NCBI GenBank assembly: GCA_003551845.1
Contig: PUNQ01000040.1
Coordinates: forward strand, 1-53,996
DNA length: 53,996 nucleotides
Origin: Candidatus Nealsoniibacteriota bacterium
GTDB taxonomy: Bacteria; Patescibacteriota; Minisyncoccia; Minisyncoccales; PWPS01
Reading direction: 5' to 3'
The position numbers and the translations under genes are program-made. The stretch's first letter is position 1, and each line of letters opens with the position of its first letter. Under the pieces are notes generated by a model. That model worked only from the letters and a program-made list of their open reading frames with translations, was not told the origin of the DNA and ran no database searches. Below are positions 31,080-39,746 of this stretch, piece after piece.

Positions 31080-32789
31080 ATGAATAAATTCGTAAAGAAA
31101 ACTCGACTATTCATATTTTCCCTTTTATTTTTCTTTCTTGTTTCTCTGCAGGTTGCCGCAGAAGGGCTGGAAATAGATTGGCCGGATTCACCCATGAACA
31201 CTTCTTTGGAAATGGGTTCCGGGGTGGCGGAATTGGTCAAATACCTTTACGAATGGGGTATAGCGATAGGAATTATCATCTTTTTCGGAGTCCTTATCTT
31301 TGCCGGATTTGAATTTATTACTTCCGCGGGTTATCCGGACAGACGCAATTCCGCAAAAAAAAGAGTCGTTTCCGGTTTTGCCGGGGTTCTTTTGCTCTTG
31401 GGTTCTTTTCTCCTTTTAAATACGATTAATCCCGAATTGACCACAATAAGAGAGGTGGAGCTCAGAGAAGAAGGTGCCGGATTTCACGAATTTCAATCCG
31501 GAATGGTCGATGATGAAAAAATGTGTGAGTTCGCCTTCATAACGGTTCAGGAAGACGATATTGATACGAGAACGACCCATTTTGCAATTCCCGGAATGGC
31601 GATTAAAACTGAAGAAGTGTTGCCGATGCACAGTTACGCCTGTGTTCCGGAAAGAAATGAAAATCAGGTGCTCGAAGTCAGGAGAAATGAAGACGAGGGA
31701 TATTACAAATTGGTAAGAAGACAGACCGGAAGAGAGGTTAGTCAAGATGACTTTTCAAATTATGAGAGAGTTTATTACCGTGATCAGGATAGTGGTGAAG
31801 AGTTCGACCTGGAGGACGATTATCAAGATGATTTGAATCAGCTTTACGCCATGCGCTATGAGCATATGGGGGATATAAATATAGACGTAGATACACAAGA
31901 ACAACGTGACCTGTTTGCCTTCTGGCTTTCCGCCCGTGAAAGAGGGCTTTACAACACATTTGCTCCGGGAATATGTAGTGATGGTCTTGAGGGTGATGAC
32001 GATGTCGGAATGATTGAAAACCCGGACTTCGAAAGAATTAGATGTCTGGAACTTGATATTGAAGAAGGCGGGGACGGAAGTATAACCGGAGTTACGGTTG
32101 AAGAATGGAGAAAAAGAGGTTATGCGAGCCTGAACAAGGCTTGGGAAGCAATAGGAGAAAAAACGAGCGAAGAGTTGGATGAAGACAGCACCTGTCCCAC
32201 CGCTGAAGAAATGGGAGCGGAGGATGGCTCCAGGCTGGGCTACAGAAGAGATTCGACCGGGGGGGGATGTCCTTTGGCCTTTTATGACGGAACGGAGGTT
32301 GAATACAGATACGTATTTTTCGGAAGAGAAGAGGTTCCGATATGTGAAAAACAGATCTCCAGACCGGCCGCGGATATGGATCACTTTGATGCCATAGTCG
32401 ACAGAGAATCAAATTGCATGGAACTCATAAGGCACGAGCCCGCCCTGGGAGTCGATCCTTCTTCCTACACCCATAGAGTCACTTTGGACAGAAGCGTTGC
32501 CGGCTCGGGTGAGGGGATTATATATTTCTGCAGAGGCGGAGTTAGAGATAATTGTAAAGAAGGATCTTCTTCATTGATGAGAACGCTCAGAGATCCCGAT
32601 CAAGAAGATAGCTTCAATGTGGTTCCCGACCGTTACACAATCTCAATAGCCCCGGCAGGATATAGACATCCCGATGGAAACTTTTGGCATTACGAGTTCG
32701 CTTATCCCGAAGAATGTGAAGGGAAGACAGAGTGCGTCGGAAGAATAAGAAGAGATATGGAATTTATAATCAGAGAAAAAGTAAATTAA
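31080..32789 (+). CDS. Type IV secretion pilin-hairpin surface protein (paralogue 2)
   Basis: 569 residues, paralogous to the preceding gene. Signal peptide (about 1-27), LEIDWPDSPMNTSL, then two helices (about 55-120) around SAGYPDRRNSAKKRVVSG and INPELTT. The extracellular C-terminus (about 130-569) is acidic, contains scattered Cys pairs and ends in an FN/strand-rich segment; no known domain is recognised. It has its own extended -10 promoter, starts after a 39-nt gap and ends 1 nt before the VirB6-like gene. It is probably a structural or adhesive component of the same envelope apparatus. Confidence 0.8.
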   Translation: MNKFVKKTRLFIFSLLFFFLVSLQVAAEGLEIDWPDSPMNTSLEMGSGVAELVKYLYEWGIAIGIIIFFGVLIFAGFEFITSAGYPDRRNSAKKRVVSGFAGVLLLLGSFLLLNTINPELTTIREVELREEGAGFHEFQSGMVDDEKMCEFAFITVQEDDIDTRTTHFAIPGMAIKTEEVLPMHSYACVPERNENQVLEVRRNEDEGYYKLVRRQTGREVSQDDFSNYERVYYRDQDSGEEFDLEDDYQDDLNQLYAMRYEHMGDINIDVDTQEQRDLFAFWLSARERGLYNTFAPGICSDGLEGDDDVGMIENPDFERIRCLELDIEEGGDGSITGVTVEEWRKRGYASLNKAWEAIGEKTSEELDEDSTCPTAEEMGAEDGSRLGYRRDSTGGGCPLAFYDGTEVEYRYVFFGREEVPICEKQISRPAADMDHFDAIVDRESNCMELIRHEPALGVDPSSYTHRVTLDRSVAGSGEGIIYFCRGGVRDNCKEGSSSLMRTLRDPDQEDSFNVVPDRYTISIAPAGYRHPDGNFWHYEFAYPEECEGKTECVGRIRRDMEFIIREKVN

Positions 32790-32790
32790 A

Positions 32791-35064
32791 ATGTATAATT
32801 TTTTAAAAAAGATAAGTAAAAATATATTCCAAAGCCTTTCAGGAGTCGTAACCAAAAAGACTTTTCTTCTTTTTTGTCTTCTCTTTTTAATCATTCCCCT
32901 CTTTTCCGAAGCACTGATCGGAACCGGTATCTTCGACTTTTTTACCGCCTCCTTGGAGGGTATTTCGGAATTGACCGGACCGTTTAAAGGGTTTTTTGTC
33001 GCTCTTTTCTATTTTCTTTTCATATCTATGGCCGCCCTTTATCTGGGTGTCCACCTTTTGGATATCGCCTCCGATCCGACAAATCTGCAAATAATGGAAA
33101 GTGAATTCGTTCAAATAGGATGGCAATTCACTTCCAGCCTGGCGAATACGGCAATAATAATCGCCCTGGTCGTAATCGGAATAGCCACCATACTGAATCG
33201 GGAAGACTACCACGCCAAAAAAACATTACCCAAGCTGATCATCGTTGCCTTGTTGGTGAACTTCAGCCTGGTGCTGGTCGGTATAGTCGTCGATATTTCT
33301 CATATAATCTTGAATACTTTTTACCGGGTTGACTTGGGGGCGGAACTAACCAGCTCCATTTTTACGGTTGCCCAAGATCAAATAACTCAATTTACCGCCT
33401 TTTTCACGGTAACTATAGTGGCTCTCGCCGTTCCGTTTACCGCTCCTTTAAAACAGGTCGCCTTCACCATTTTAATGTTCGGAGTTTTTCTGCCCCAGAT
33501 AATTACCGCTATTTTAACTATCTTTACCAGTATTGTTTTGGGTTCGATAATATACCTTTACACTCTCCTTTTTTATGCCAGAACGTTCATAATTCAAATT
33601 TTGGCCATCCTCTCTCCCTTGGCTTTTGTCGCCTGGGTCTTGCCGAGTACCGAATCTCTTTTTAAAAAGTGGTGGAATGCTCTGGTGGGCTGGTCCTTTT
33701 TGGGTGTCGCTCTTTTCTTTTTCCTCCTTTTGTCAACAATCGCCGTCGCTCCTTTTCGTCCCGATACGCCACCCGACATCTTTGAATACGGAAGCATCGG
33801 CACTATCTTTGTCTATTATTTGACCTTGTCCGTATTTTTGGGTATCGCCGGACTGCTTTCAAAAAGAATGATGCCCGCCGGAGCCAAAGCTATAATTGAC
33901 GGAGTAAAATCAACCGCCACCGGCTTCAAAAAAGTCGCCGCCCCCCAAGCCAAGGCGATGAGAAAAGATTTCAGCGACAAAATGGCACTCGGATCAACTC
34001 AAGAGAATATAGAGGAATTACAAAGGCAATATGACAGTGCCGGCATGCTCGGAAAATTACGGTATGGAGCCGAGCTGAACGCCGCCAAGGGAGGAAGATT
34101 CGTAAGTAGAGATATCGCCGGAAAATCTCCCGAAGCGATCGCATCACAATCCGATATCGCCAAAAAGAGTAAGTCATTAACTAAGGACGCCACCAATGAG
34201 GAACTTGAAAGGATGTCAAAAAATGAGCGCAAAACACCATATGAAAGAAGGGAGGCGGAAAAAGAGCTTTACAAGAGAGCCGGCACCGGAAAATATAAAA
34301 TGTCCGACGAAGAAAAAGAAAGGGCCAAAGACAGGTTCGGCAATCTGGATGAAGGTACACAAAAAATGATGTTGAAAGAAATGAGCAATAAAGAGCTAAA
34401 GAGTAGCGTTTCGGATTTCTCCGGAACATCCGCCCAATTGAAGGCAATAGAAACTTTGATGAGAAGATTCGTTAAGGGAGACGTCTCTCTTGATTCGACC
34501 ACCAGAAAAGCGATCGCCGAAAATCAATCCCGCCTTGACGGAGACGTCCTTAGATCGGCTATAAATGTCGATCCCACACTTAATATAGATTTGGCAGAAA
34601 ATGAAACCGAGGGAAGATCAAAGATGGTTAGAGACATTGAAAACAGATCGGCTTCGCAATTGTCAAAGATAAACCTGAGTCAAGCCAAGTCGGAAGAGGA
34701 CAAGGCCACAATAGCCAGACTGATGATTCAAAATCCGGCCGGAATGGAATCAATCAGTGAAAAAAGTTCTACGCACCAAAAGAGAGCCTTGTTGGAAGGA
34801 GTTGATAACCTAAAAAATATAAGTAAGGACCCGAGATCATACAACGAAACTTTTAAAGACGTCGAAGGTGTCGGAGAGATAAATGAAGAAACTTATAAAA
34901 AGACGGTTGAAGCTCTAAGAGGTGTCGTTGTCAAAAATAAAGAAAATTGGCATGAAGGCATAGTCAAAGTTATTGAAAAAGAAGCCGATAATTTATCGGA
35001 ATCCGAAAATGATTCCCGGTCCGATCATGCGGGTACCGGACAACCCGGTATGGGTACTATTTAA
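32791..35064 (+). CDS. VirB6/TrbL-like polytopic membrane protein
   Basis: 757 residues. The first 370 are membrane-spanning, with about seven or eight helices. They include a conserved-looking segment ARTFIIQILAILSPLAFVAWVLP followed by ESLFKKWWNALVGW, a pattern shared by TrbL/VirB6 channel proteins of type IV secretion systems. Residues about 375-757 are a hydrophilic, Lys/Glu/Ser-rich, probably cytoplasmic domain of mostly helical repeats without a recognised fold, longer than in most VirB6 proteins. It lies directly between a pilin-like gene and a small hypothetical gene. Family level is fairly secure; the transported substrate is unknown. Confidence 0.78.
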   Translation: MYNFLKKISKNIFQSLSGVVTKKTFLLFCLLFLIIPLFSEALIGTGIFDFFTASLEGISELTGPFKGFFVALFYFLFISMAALYLGVHLLDIASDPTNLQIMESEFVQIGWQFTSSLANTAIIIALVVIGIATILNREDYHAKKTLPKLIIVALLVNFSLVLVGIVVDISHIILNTFYRVDLGAELTSSIFTVAQDQITQFTAFFTVTIVALAVPFTAPLKQVAFTILMFGVFLPQIITAILTIFTSIVLGSIIYLYTLLFYARTFIIQILAILSPLAFVAWVLPSTESLFKKWWNALVGWSFLGVALFFFLLLSTIAVAPFRPDTPPDIFEYGSIGTIFVYYLTLSVFLGIAGLLSKRMMPAGAKAIIDGVKSTATGFKKVAAPQAKAMRKDFSDKMALGSTQENIEELQRQYDSAGMLGKLRYGAELNAAKGGRFVSRDIAGKSPEAIASQSDIAKKSKSLTKDATNEELERMSKNERKTPYERREAEKELYKRAGTGKYKMSDEEKERAKDRFGNLDEGTQKMMLKEMSNKELKSSVSDFSGTSAQLKAIETLMRRFVKGDVSLDSTTRKAIAENQSRLDGDVLRSAINVDPTLNIDLAENETEGRSKMVRDIENRSASQLSKINLSQAKSEEDKATIARLMIQNPAGMESISEKSSTHQKRALLEGVDNLKNISKDPRSYNETFKDVEGVGEINEETYKKTVEALRGVVVKNKENWHEGIVKVIEKEADNLSESENDSRSDHAGTGQPGMGTI

Positions 35065-35076
35065 AAACTTAAAAAA

Positions 35077-35445
35077 ATGACCTTAACGGAAAAAGAAAAA
35101 AATTATTTGATAATTCAAAAGATAGTAAAGAAATTCAACTTGGAGACCGATGCCGATCCCGATAATCTTATTGAATATATATTTGAAAGCCCTTCCGCCA
35201 TCTTGGCCGAACTGATCGTCAGATATAAAAAAAGAGAGATGGAAAAAGAAGACATGGTACCCTTTCTTGTTGAAAAATTGAATATAACTGAAGAAAAGGC
35301 AAAAAATATAAAATCGATAATGGAGGATGTTCTTCTTTCCGATATTGAAAGATCTTCTTTGGGTCCGGGGAAAGACCGAGTCGGATTCAAATCTTCAAAA
35401 AAACAAAACAAGGGTCCGGATAAATACAGGGAGCCGATTGAATAA
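35077..35445 (+). CDS. Small helical hypothetical protein
   Basis: 122 residues, soluble, charged, predominantly helical, with a Lys/Gly-rich disordered C-terminus (KSSKKQNKGPDKYREP). There is no signal peptide, membrane segment or recognisable motif. It begins 12 nt after the VirB6-like gene and is the last gene of this plus-strand block before a terminator, so it may be a cytoplasmic accessory of the secretion apparatus. I do not recognise the family. Confidence 0.7.
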   Translation: MTLTEKEKNYLIIQKIVKKFNLETDADPDNLIEYIFESPSAILAELIVRYKKREMEKEDMVPFLVEKLNITEEKAKNIKSIMEDVLLSDIERSSLGPGKDRVGFKSSKKQNKGPDKYREPIE

Positions 35446-35472
35446 AAAATGCCGGCATTTTTCAAGCCGGCA
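35444..35472 (-). terminator. Intrinsic terminator between convergent genes
   Basis: Stem TGCCGGC/GCCGGCA with a 9-nt loop. The T-run (TTTTTT) follows on the minus strand, serving the SPFH gene. On the plus strand the hairpin is followed only by AAATTTAG, so termination of the 35077 gene would be weaker. Confidence 0.75.
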
Positions 35473-35499
35473 AATTTAGTCCATATTATCGATCTGTTT

Positions 35500-36768
35500 C
35501 TATAAAGTAAATTTTTGCCCCTTTGTTCCCGTACACAGGAGAGAAACTTCTTCCGGATTTATATCTTCTTCATCTTCATCTTCCCTTACGAATCCCGCTC
35601 TCGGGGTATCGTTTTCACTTGCTTCTCCTCCTATAATTGTCCTTATTTTTCCGGCTAATTCTCGGCTTATTCCCAATTCTGCAAATATTGAAGATAGCTG
35701 GCTACCCTCAATACTGAACTCTCCCCTGTACAACTGTCCATTTTCCGCAGCCTTTTTCAGTTTAAAGAGTTCTATGGCTCTTTCCAATGGTTTCGGATAT
35801 CCCGCATTTTGAAAAAGATTCGCTATTTTTCTGACCGGCTTCATTTCTTCATATTCACGGTCGCCGAGCCCTTTTCCTTTCTCTTTTTCAGCTAATTTCT
35901 TGATCTCTTCCGCCTCTTTTTTTCTTCTTGCGATTTGAATGTTCCTTCTGGCCTTTTTGGTTTCCGGGTCGAGTCTGTATCCGGAAACGGTTATCCGAAT
36001 TACCTCATAGCCCAGCCTTCTGAGTTGATTTCTCAGTTCTTCGGCCTGAGCCTTGCTCCTTCTGTCTCTCTCTGCATCTCGGACAAGATTAAATCCCCGT
36101 CCTTTCTTTTTTAGAGCATCATCCATAGATTCGAAGTCGGATAGATAATTATAAATGAAACCTTCAGCCGCCATTCTCGCAGTTTTTCTAAAGCTTTCCC
36201 AGTCTTTGTTCTTAAAAGCCGCCCGATAGCTGCCTGTCCTCTTCTTTTCTTCAGCTTGATTAGAGCCGTCCTCTTCTTCTTGTCTTATTTCCACGTCATA
36301 GGGCTGATTCTTTTTGTATATTTCAACTAAAATTTTTGCCCCCAACGGCTTTAAAGATCCGTCGGGAAAATCTATCCACATCTCTTCGTTTCGATCGTCT
36401 TCTTCATCATCTTCTTCTCTCTCTTCGTCCATTTGATAAAGTGGGATGCTGATTTCAGTTGCATCCATCACTATTATCTCTCCCCAAACAGGGAATATGT
36501 GAAGTCCGGGATCCAGAGTTTTCACGTATTTTCCGAAGCGAGTATATACTCCCGCTTTTTTTTCATCAAGTGTCTTTACTCTGAGCAGTGAAAGGATTAA
36601 AATTAATGCGAACGACACGGTCACCAGTCTCCACATCGACGAAAATGTTTCCATTATCTCCATTCCGGTTATTTCTTCAATTTCCATGAGTCCGCCGTAT
36701 AATAAGAACGTCGTTAAGAGAGCTATTACCATTGCCATTATTACTATAAAAACTAAAGTTTTTTTCAT
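35500..36768 (-). CDS. SPFH/band-7 (stomatin-like) membrane protein
   Basis: 422 residues. Two N-terminal hydrophobic segments (about 5-25 and 45-62), then EKKAGVYTRFGKYVKTLDPGLHIFP (about 70-94), a textbook opening of an SPFH domain. The domain is interrupted by an acidic insertion (about 113-130) and continues to about residue 290 with the ERDRRSKAQAEELRNQLRRLGYEV region. The C-terminus is charged and not recognised. SPFH proteins form membrane scaffolds. This gene has a consensus promoter and one of the few good Shine-Dalgarno sequences here (AAAGGAG, 8 nt before ATG), and it splits the two secretion-type blocks in opposite orientation. Confidence 0.85.
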   Translation of the reverse strand: MKKTLVFIVIMAMVIALLTTFLLYGGLMEIEEITGMEIMETFSSMWRLVTVSFALILILSLLRVKTLDEKKAGVYTRFGKYVKTLDPGLHIFPVWGEIIVMDATEISIPLYQMDEEREEDDEEDDRNEEMWIDFPDGSLKPLGAKILVEIYKKNQPYDVEIRQEEEDGSNQAEEKKRTGSYRAAFKNKDWESFRKTARMAAEGFIYNYLSDFESMDDALKKKGRGFNLVRDAERDRRSKAQAEELRNQLRRLGYEVIRITVSGYRLDPETKKARRNIQIARRKKEAEEIKKLAEKEKGKGLGDREYEEMKPVRKIANLFQNAGYPKPLERAIELFKLKKAAENGQLYRGEFSIEGSQLSSIFAELGISRELAGKIRTIIGGEASENDTPRAGFVREDEDEEDINPEEVSLLCTGTKGQKFTL

Positions 36769-36829
36769 CCGGAATTCTCCTTTCTTCTTATTTCCTTATT
36801 TTTATGTTAATGAACTCTTCCTTTTATTT

Positions 36830-36858
36830 ATAATAAAATAATTTAATGATATTGTCAA
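36830..36858 (-). promoter_or_regulatory. Predicted promoter of the SPFH gene
   Basis: On the minus strand: TTGACA (36858-36853), 17-nt spacer, TATTAT (36835-36830), leader about 55 nt ending in AAAGGAG. Confidence 0.65.
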
Positions 36859-36881
36859 CCCTTTTACCCTCTCTTTTTTTA

Positions 36882-36890
36882 TGATAAAAT
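36882..36890 (+). promoter_or_regulatory. Extended -10 promoter for prgI-virB4
   Basis: TG-A-TAAAAT at 36882-36890, with a TTTACC about 16 nt upstream. The inferred start near 36897 favours the ATG at 36917 over the GTG at 36893. Confidence 0.5.
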
Positions 36891-36916
36891 GAGTGTACGA
36901 TTCATCCAAGCTCATC

Positions 36917-37327
36917 ATGAAGTTCAAAATACCACGCTATATAGACTATGAGGCTAAAATATTCGGTCCGGCCAGCTTCAAGCAGTTTCTCGTTCTTCTG
37001 GGCGGGATGGCGACCATAGGTTTTCTTTTCGTGGTTATAGAAAGTTTTTTGGGCTTTGTTTTTTCCGCAATGGTTATCGGGGGGCTCGTCTTAACGATAA
37101 CTTTCGGAAAAATAGATGAGCAACCCCTGGTTTCTCTAATCGGTAAATATATAACCTTCAGATTATCCGGAACCAAAACTTATTTTTGGGAAAAGAAAGA
37201 AGTTTACCCGAAGGCGATCAAAATGAAGGAGATGAAAGATGTCGATGATGAGAAAGAAACCAAGTACGAAGTATCGAGAAAAACGGGTAGATTGGATAAA
37301 ATGTCTAAAAATATAGAGCTTTCTTAA
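36917..37327 (+). CDS. PrgI-family (VirB3-like) inner-membrane protein
   Basis: 136 residues from ATG 36917; GTG at 36893 in frame is upstream of the likely transcript start. The start MKFKIPRYIDYEAKIFGP and two close transmembrane helices (about 20-60) followed by GKIDEQPLVSLIGKYITF are the PrgI pattern. PrgI occurs next to VirB4/TraC ATPases in Gram-positive and CPR type IV secretion loci and takes the VirB3 position. It is followed after 1 nt by the TraC-like fragment. Confidence 0.85.
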   Translation: MKFKIPRYIDYEAKIFGPASFKQFLVLLGGMATIGFLFVVIESFLGFVFSAMVIGGLVLTITFGKIDEQPLVSLIGKYITFRLSGTKTYFWEKKEVYPKAIKMKEMKDVDDEKETKYEVSRKTGRLDKMSKNIELS

Positions 37328-37328
37328 T

Positions 37329-37931
37329 ATGAAAAAACAAAGCACTCAAAGCTTTTTGGAAATCAGTCAAATAAGGGAAGGAACCTTAATTCTTAAAAAC
37401 AGATCTTTGCGAGCAATTCTCATGGTTTCTTCGGTAAATTTAGCTCTTAAATCAACCGAAGAGCAAACGGCGATAATAAATCAATTTCAACTCTTTCTAA
37501 ATTCCCTGGATTTTACCTGTCAGATAGTCGTTCAATCCAGAAAGGCGAATTTAACCGGATACATTGATATGATAAGGGGTTGGGAAAAAAAACAAGAAAG
37601 CGAATTATTAAAGCATCAGACCAGAAGTTATATAGAATTCATAGAAAATTTCGTCAGAGAAGAAACCATTTTGACCAAAAGATTCTTCATAGTGGTTCCT
37701 TACAATTTTTATGAAACTCCCACTTCCGAATTAACCGAAGAAAATTTTAATAGGTTGAGAAAACAATTAATGGAAAGAATGCAGTTTGTGGCTCTCGGTC
37801 TCAGGCGCTGTGGTCTTCAAGCCGCGCCCTTGTCCAGCTCGGAGCTGGTAGAGCTCTTTTGGATGCTTCACCATCCGAAAGAGGCGGAAACGGGCTATTA
37901 TCCCGAATTTCCTCAAGAATTAATAAATTGA
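37329..37931 (+). CDS. TraC/VirB4 N-terminal-like protein
   Basis: 200 residues, soluble, with alternating strands and helices: FLEISQIREGTLILKN, RAILMVSSVNLALKS, then a helix-rich middle and a C-terminal LSSSELVELFWMLHHP. This resembles the N-terminal membrane-interaction domain of VirB4/TraC ATPases that lies before the P-loop domain. It is encoded separately here, 12 nt before the ATPase gene. A split VirB4 is the simplest reading; the two products should form one complex. It has no catalytic motif. Confidence 0.75.
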   Translation: MKKQSTQSFLEISQIREGTLILKNRSLRAILMVSSVNLALKSTEEQTAIINQFQLFLNSLDFTCQIVVQSRKANLTGYIDMIRGWEKKQESELLKHQTRSYIEFIENFVREETILTKRFFIVVPYNFYETPTSELTEENFNRLRKQLMERMQFVALGLRRCGLQAAPLSSSELVELFWMLHHPKEAETGYYPEFPQELIN

Positions 37932-37943
37932 TGTCCATAAAAA

Positions 37944-39746
37944 ATGCTTGACGACATAAAAGGTAAAATAGATGATCTTTTGGGAAAAGAAAAAGGGCCC
38001 GATCCGACTACCGATCCTTCGACATTGAGCATAAAAGATATCATTGCCCCTTCTTTCATTGAAGAAGAGCAAAAATATCTGAAATTCGGTGAAAAATTAT
38101 CCAAGTCCTTTTTCGTTTTTTCTTACCCTCATTATCTGACCAGCGGATGGCTTTCTCCGATTGTTAATTTGGACGCTCAAATGGACATATCCTTTTTTAT
38201 TCATCCCGTCGATACCGGAGAAACTTTGAAAAGGCTCAGGAAAAAATTAACCGAAGTGCAAGCACAAATGTCCGAAAACAGGGAAAAGGGATTGGTTAGG
38301 GATCCCATTCTCACTACCGCATATCAAGACTTGGAAGAGCTTCGAGATCGTCTCCAGTCGGCAGAAGAAAGAATGTTCAAGCTGGGTCTTTATATAACCA
38401 TATACGGTGATAATGATAAAGAAATTTCGGATATAGAAACCAGTTTAAGATCAATATTCGAATCGAAAGTGGTTTATGTCAAGCCGGCCCTCTTTCAACA
38501 AAAGGAGGCATTTGTCAGTACCGCTCCCTACGGGCTCGATAAGCTTCAAACTCACACCAGAATGAATACTCGCCCCCTTTCCAGTATTTTTCCTTTCATA
38601 TCGGCCAATTTGAGCTCGGATGAAGGAATTCTCTACGGAGTGAACATGCATAATAATTCTTTGGTCCTTTTTGACAGATTCAGCCTTGAAAACCCCAACC
38701 AGGTGGTCTTCGGAACTTCCGGTTCCGGAAAGTCTTATTTGGTTAAATTGCAATCTATAAGATCCCTGATGGCCGGGACGGAAGTTATCGTCATCGATCC
38801 GGAAAATGAATATAAGACTTTGGCGGAAGAAGTGGGTGGACAGTTTTACAATATTTCTCTCGGATCCGACAGTCATATTAATCCTTTCGACTTACCCAAA
38901 CCGGGACCGGGAGAGCGACCGGGAGATACCTTGAGAACCAACATAGTCAACCTGGTCGGCTTTATACGGATAATGCTCGGAGGGCTTTCCAATGAAGAAG
39001 ATGCCATGATAGATCAAGCCCTGAAAGAAACCTATGCCGCCAAGGATATCACTCCTCAAAGTGATCCCGATACCTGGGATGATAAAATCCCAATTCTTTC
39101 CGACTTGGAAGACGTTTTGGAGTCCATGGAAGGAACCGGATCATTACTTATAAGACTGAGAAGATTTACCAGGGGAGCTTATTCCGAATTCTTCAATAGA
39201 TATTCCAACGTTTCAATGGATAATAAATTAACCGTCTTCGGCATAAGGAATTTGGAAGACGAGTTGAGGCCGATGGCCATGTTCATGATAATGCGCTATA
39301 TCTGGAAAACGATTACTCGCAGTCAAAAGAGAAGAATTCTGATAATAGACGAGGCTTGGTGGATGATGCAAAATGAAGACGGTGCGTCCTTTCTTTTCGG
39401 CCTGGTTAAAAGGTCACGTAAATACGGTTTGGGAGTGACTACCATTACTCAAGATGTTGCCGACTTTATGAAATCCGAATACGGAAAACCGATAATTACC
39501 AATTCGGCACTTCGCTTTCTTCTGAAACAATCTCCCGCGGTAATCGATATGATTCAGAAAACATTCAATCTTACCGACCAAGAAAAATACATCCTCTTGG
39601 AAGGAGAAGTGGGTGAGGGTGTCTTTTTTGCAGGTAAAAAACATGTGGCGATGAAAGTAATCGCTTCTTATACCGAAGATCAGATAATAACCTCCACTCC
39701 GGAAGAAGTACAAAAAATAAGAGAAAGAAAAATTAAAGGGGTTTAA
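37944..39746 (+). CDS. VirB4/TraC-type type IV secretion ATPase
   Basis: 600 residues. The P-loop is GTSGSGKS (257-264). The Walker B region RRILIIDEAWWMM lies near residue 465-477, followed by KYGLGVTTITQDVADF with the conserved sensor Gln, and the DPENEYKTLAEEVGG segment after the P-loop is typical of VirB4/TraC. The N-terminal 230 residues hold the rest of the VirB4 N-domain. It would energise assembly or substrate handling of the secretion or pilus-like apparatus. It overlaps the convergent khpB stop by 14 bases. No VirD4 coupling ATPase is seen. Confidence 0.92.
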   Translation: MLDDIKGKIDDLLGKEKGPDPTTDPSTLSIKDIIAPSFIEEEQKYLKFGEKLSKSFFVFSYPHYLTSGWLSPIVNLDAQMDISFFIHPVDTGETLKRLRKKLTEVQAQMSENREKGLVRDPILTTAYQDLEELRDRLQSAEERMFKLGLYITIYGDNDKEISDIETSLRSIFESKVVYVKPALFQQKEAFVSTAPYGLDKLQTHTRMNTRPLSSIFPFISANLSSDEGILYGVNMHNNSLVLFDRFSLENPNQVVFGTSGSGKSYLVKLQSIRSLMAGTEVIVIDPENEYKTLAEEVGGQFYNISLGSDSHINPFDLPKPGPGERPGDTLRTNIVNLVGFIRIMLGGLSNEEDAMIDQALKETYAAKDITPQSDPDTWDDKIPILSDLEDVLESMEGTGSLLIRLRRFTRGAYSEFFNRYSNVSMDNKLTVFGIRNLEDELRPMAMFMIMRYIWKTITRSQKRRILIIDEAWWMMQNEDGASFLFGLVKRSRKYGLGVTTITQDVADFMKSEYGKPIITNSALRFLLKQSPAVIDMIQKTFNLTDQEKYILLEGEVGEGVFFAGKKHVAMKVIASYTEDQIITSTPEEVQKIRERKIKGV

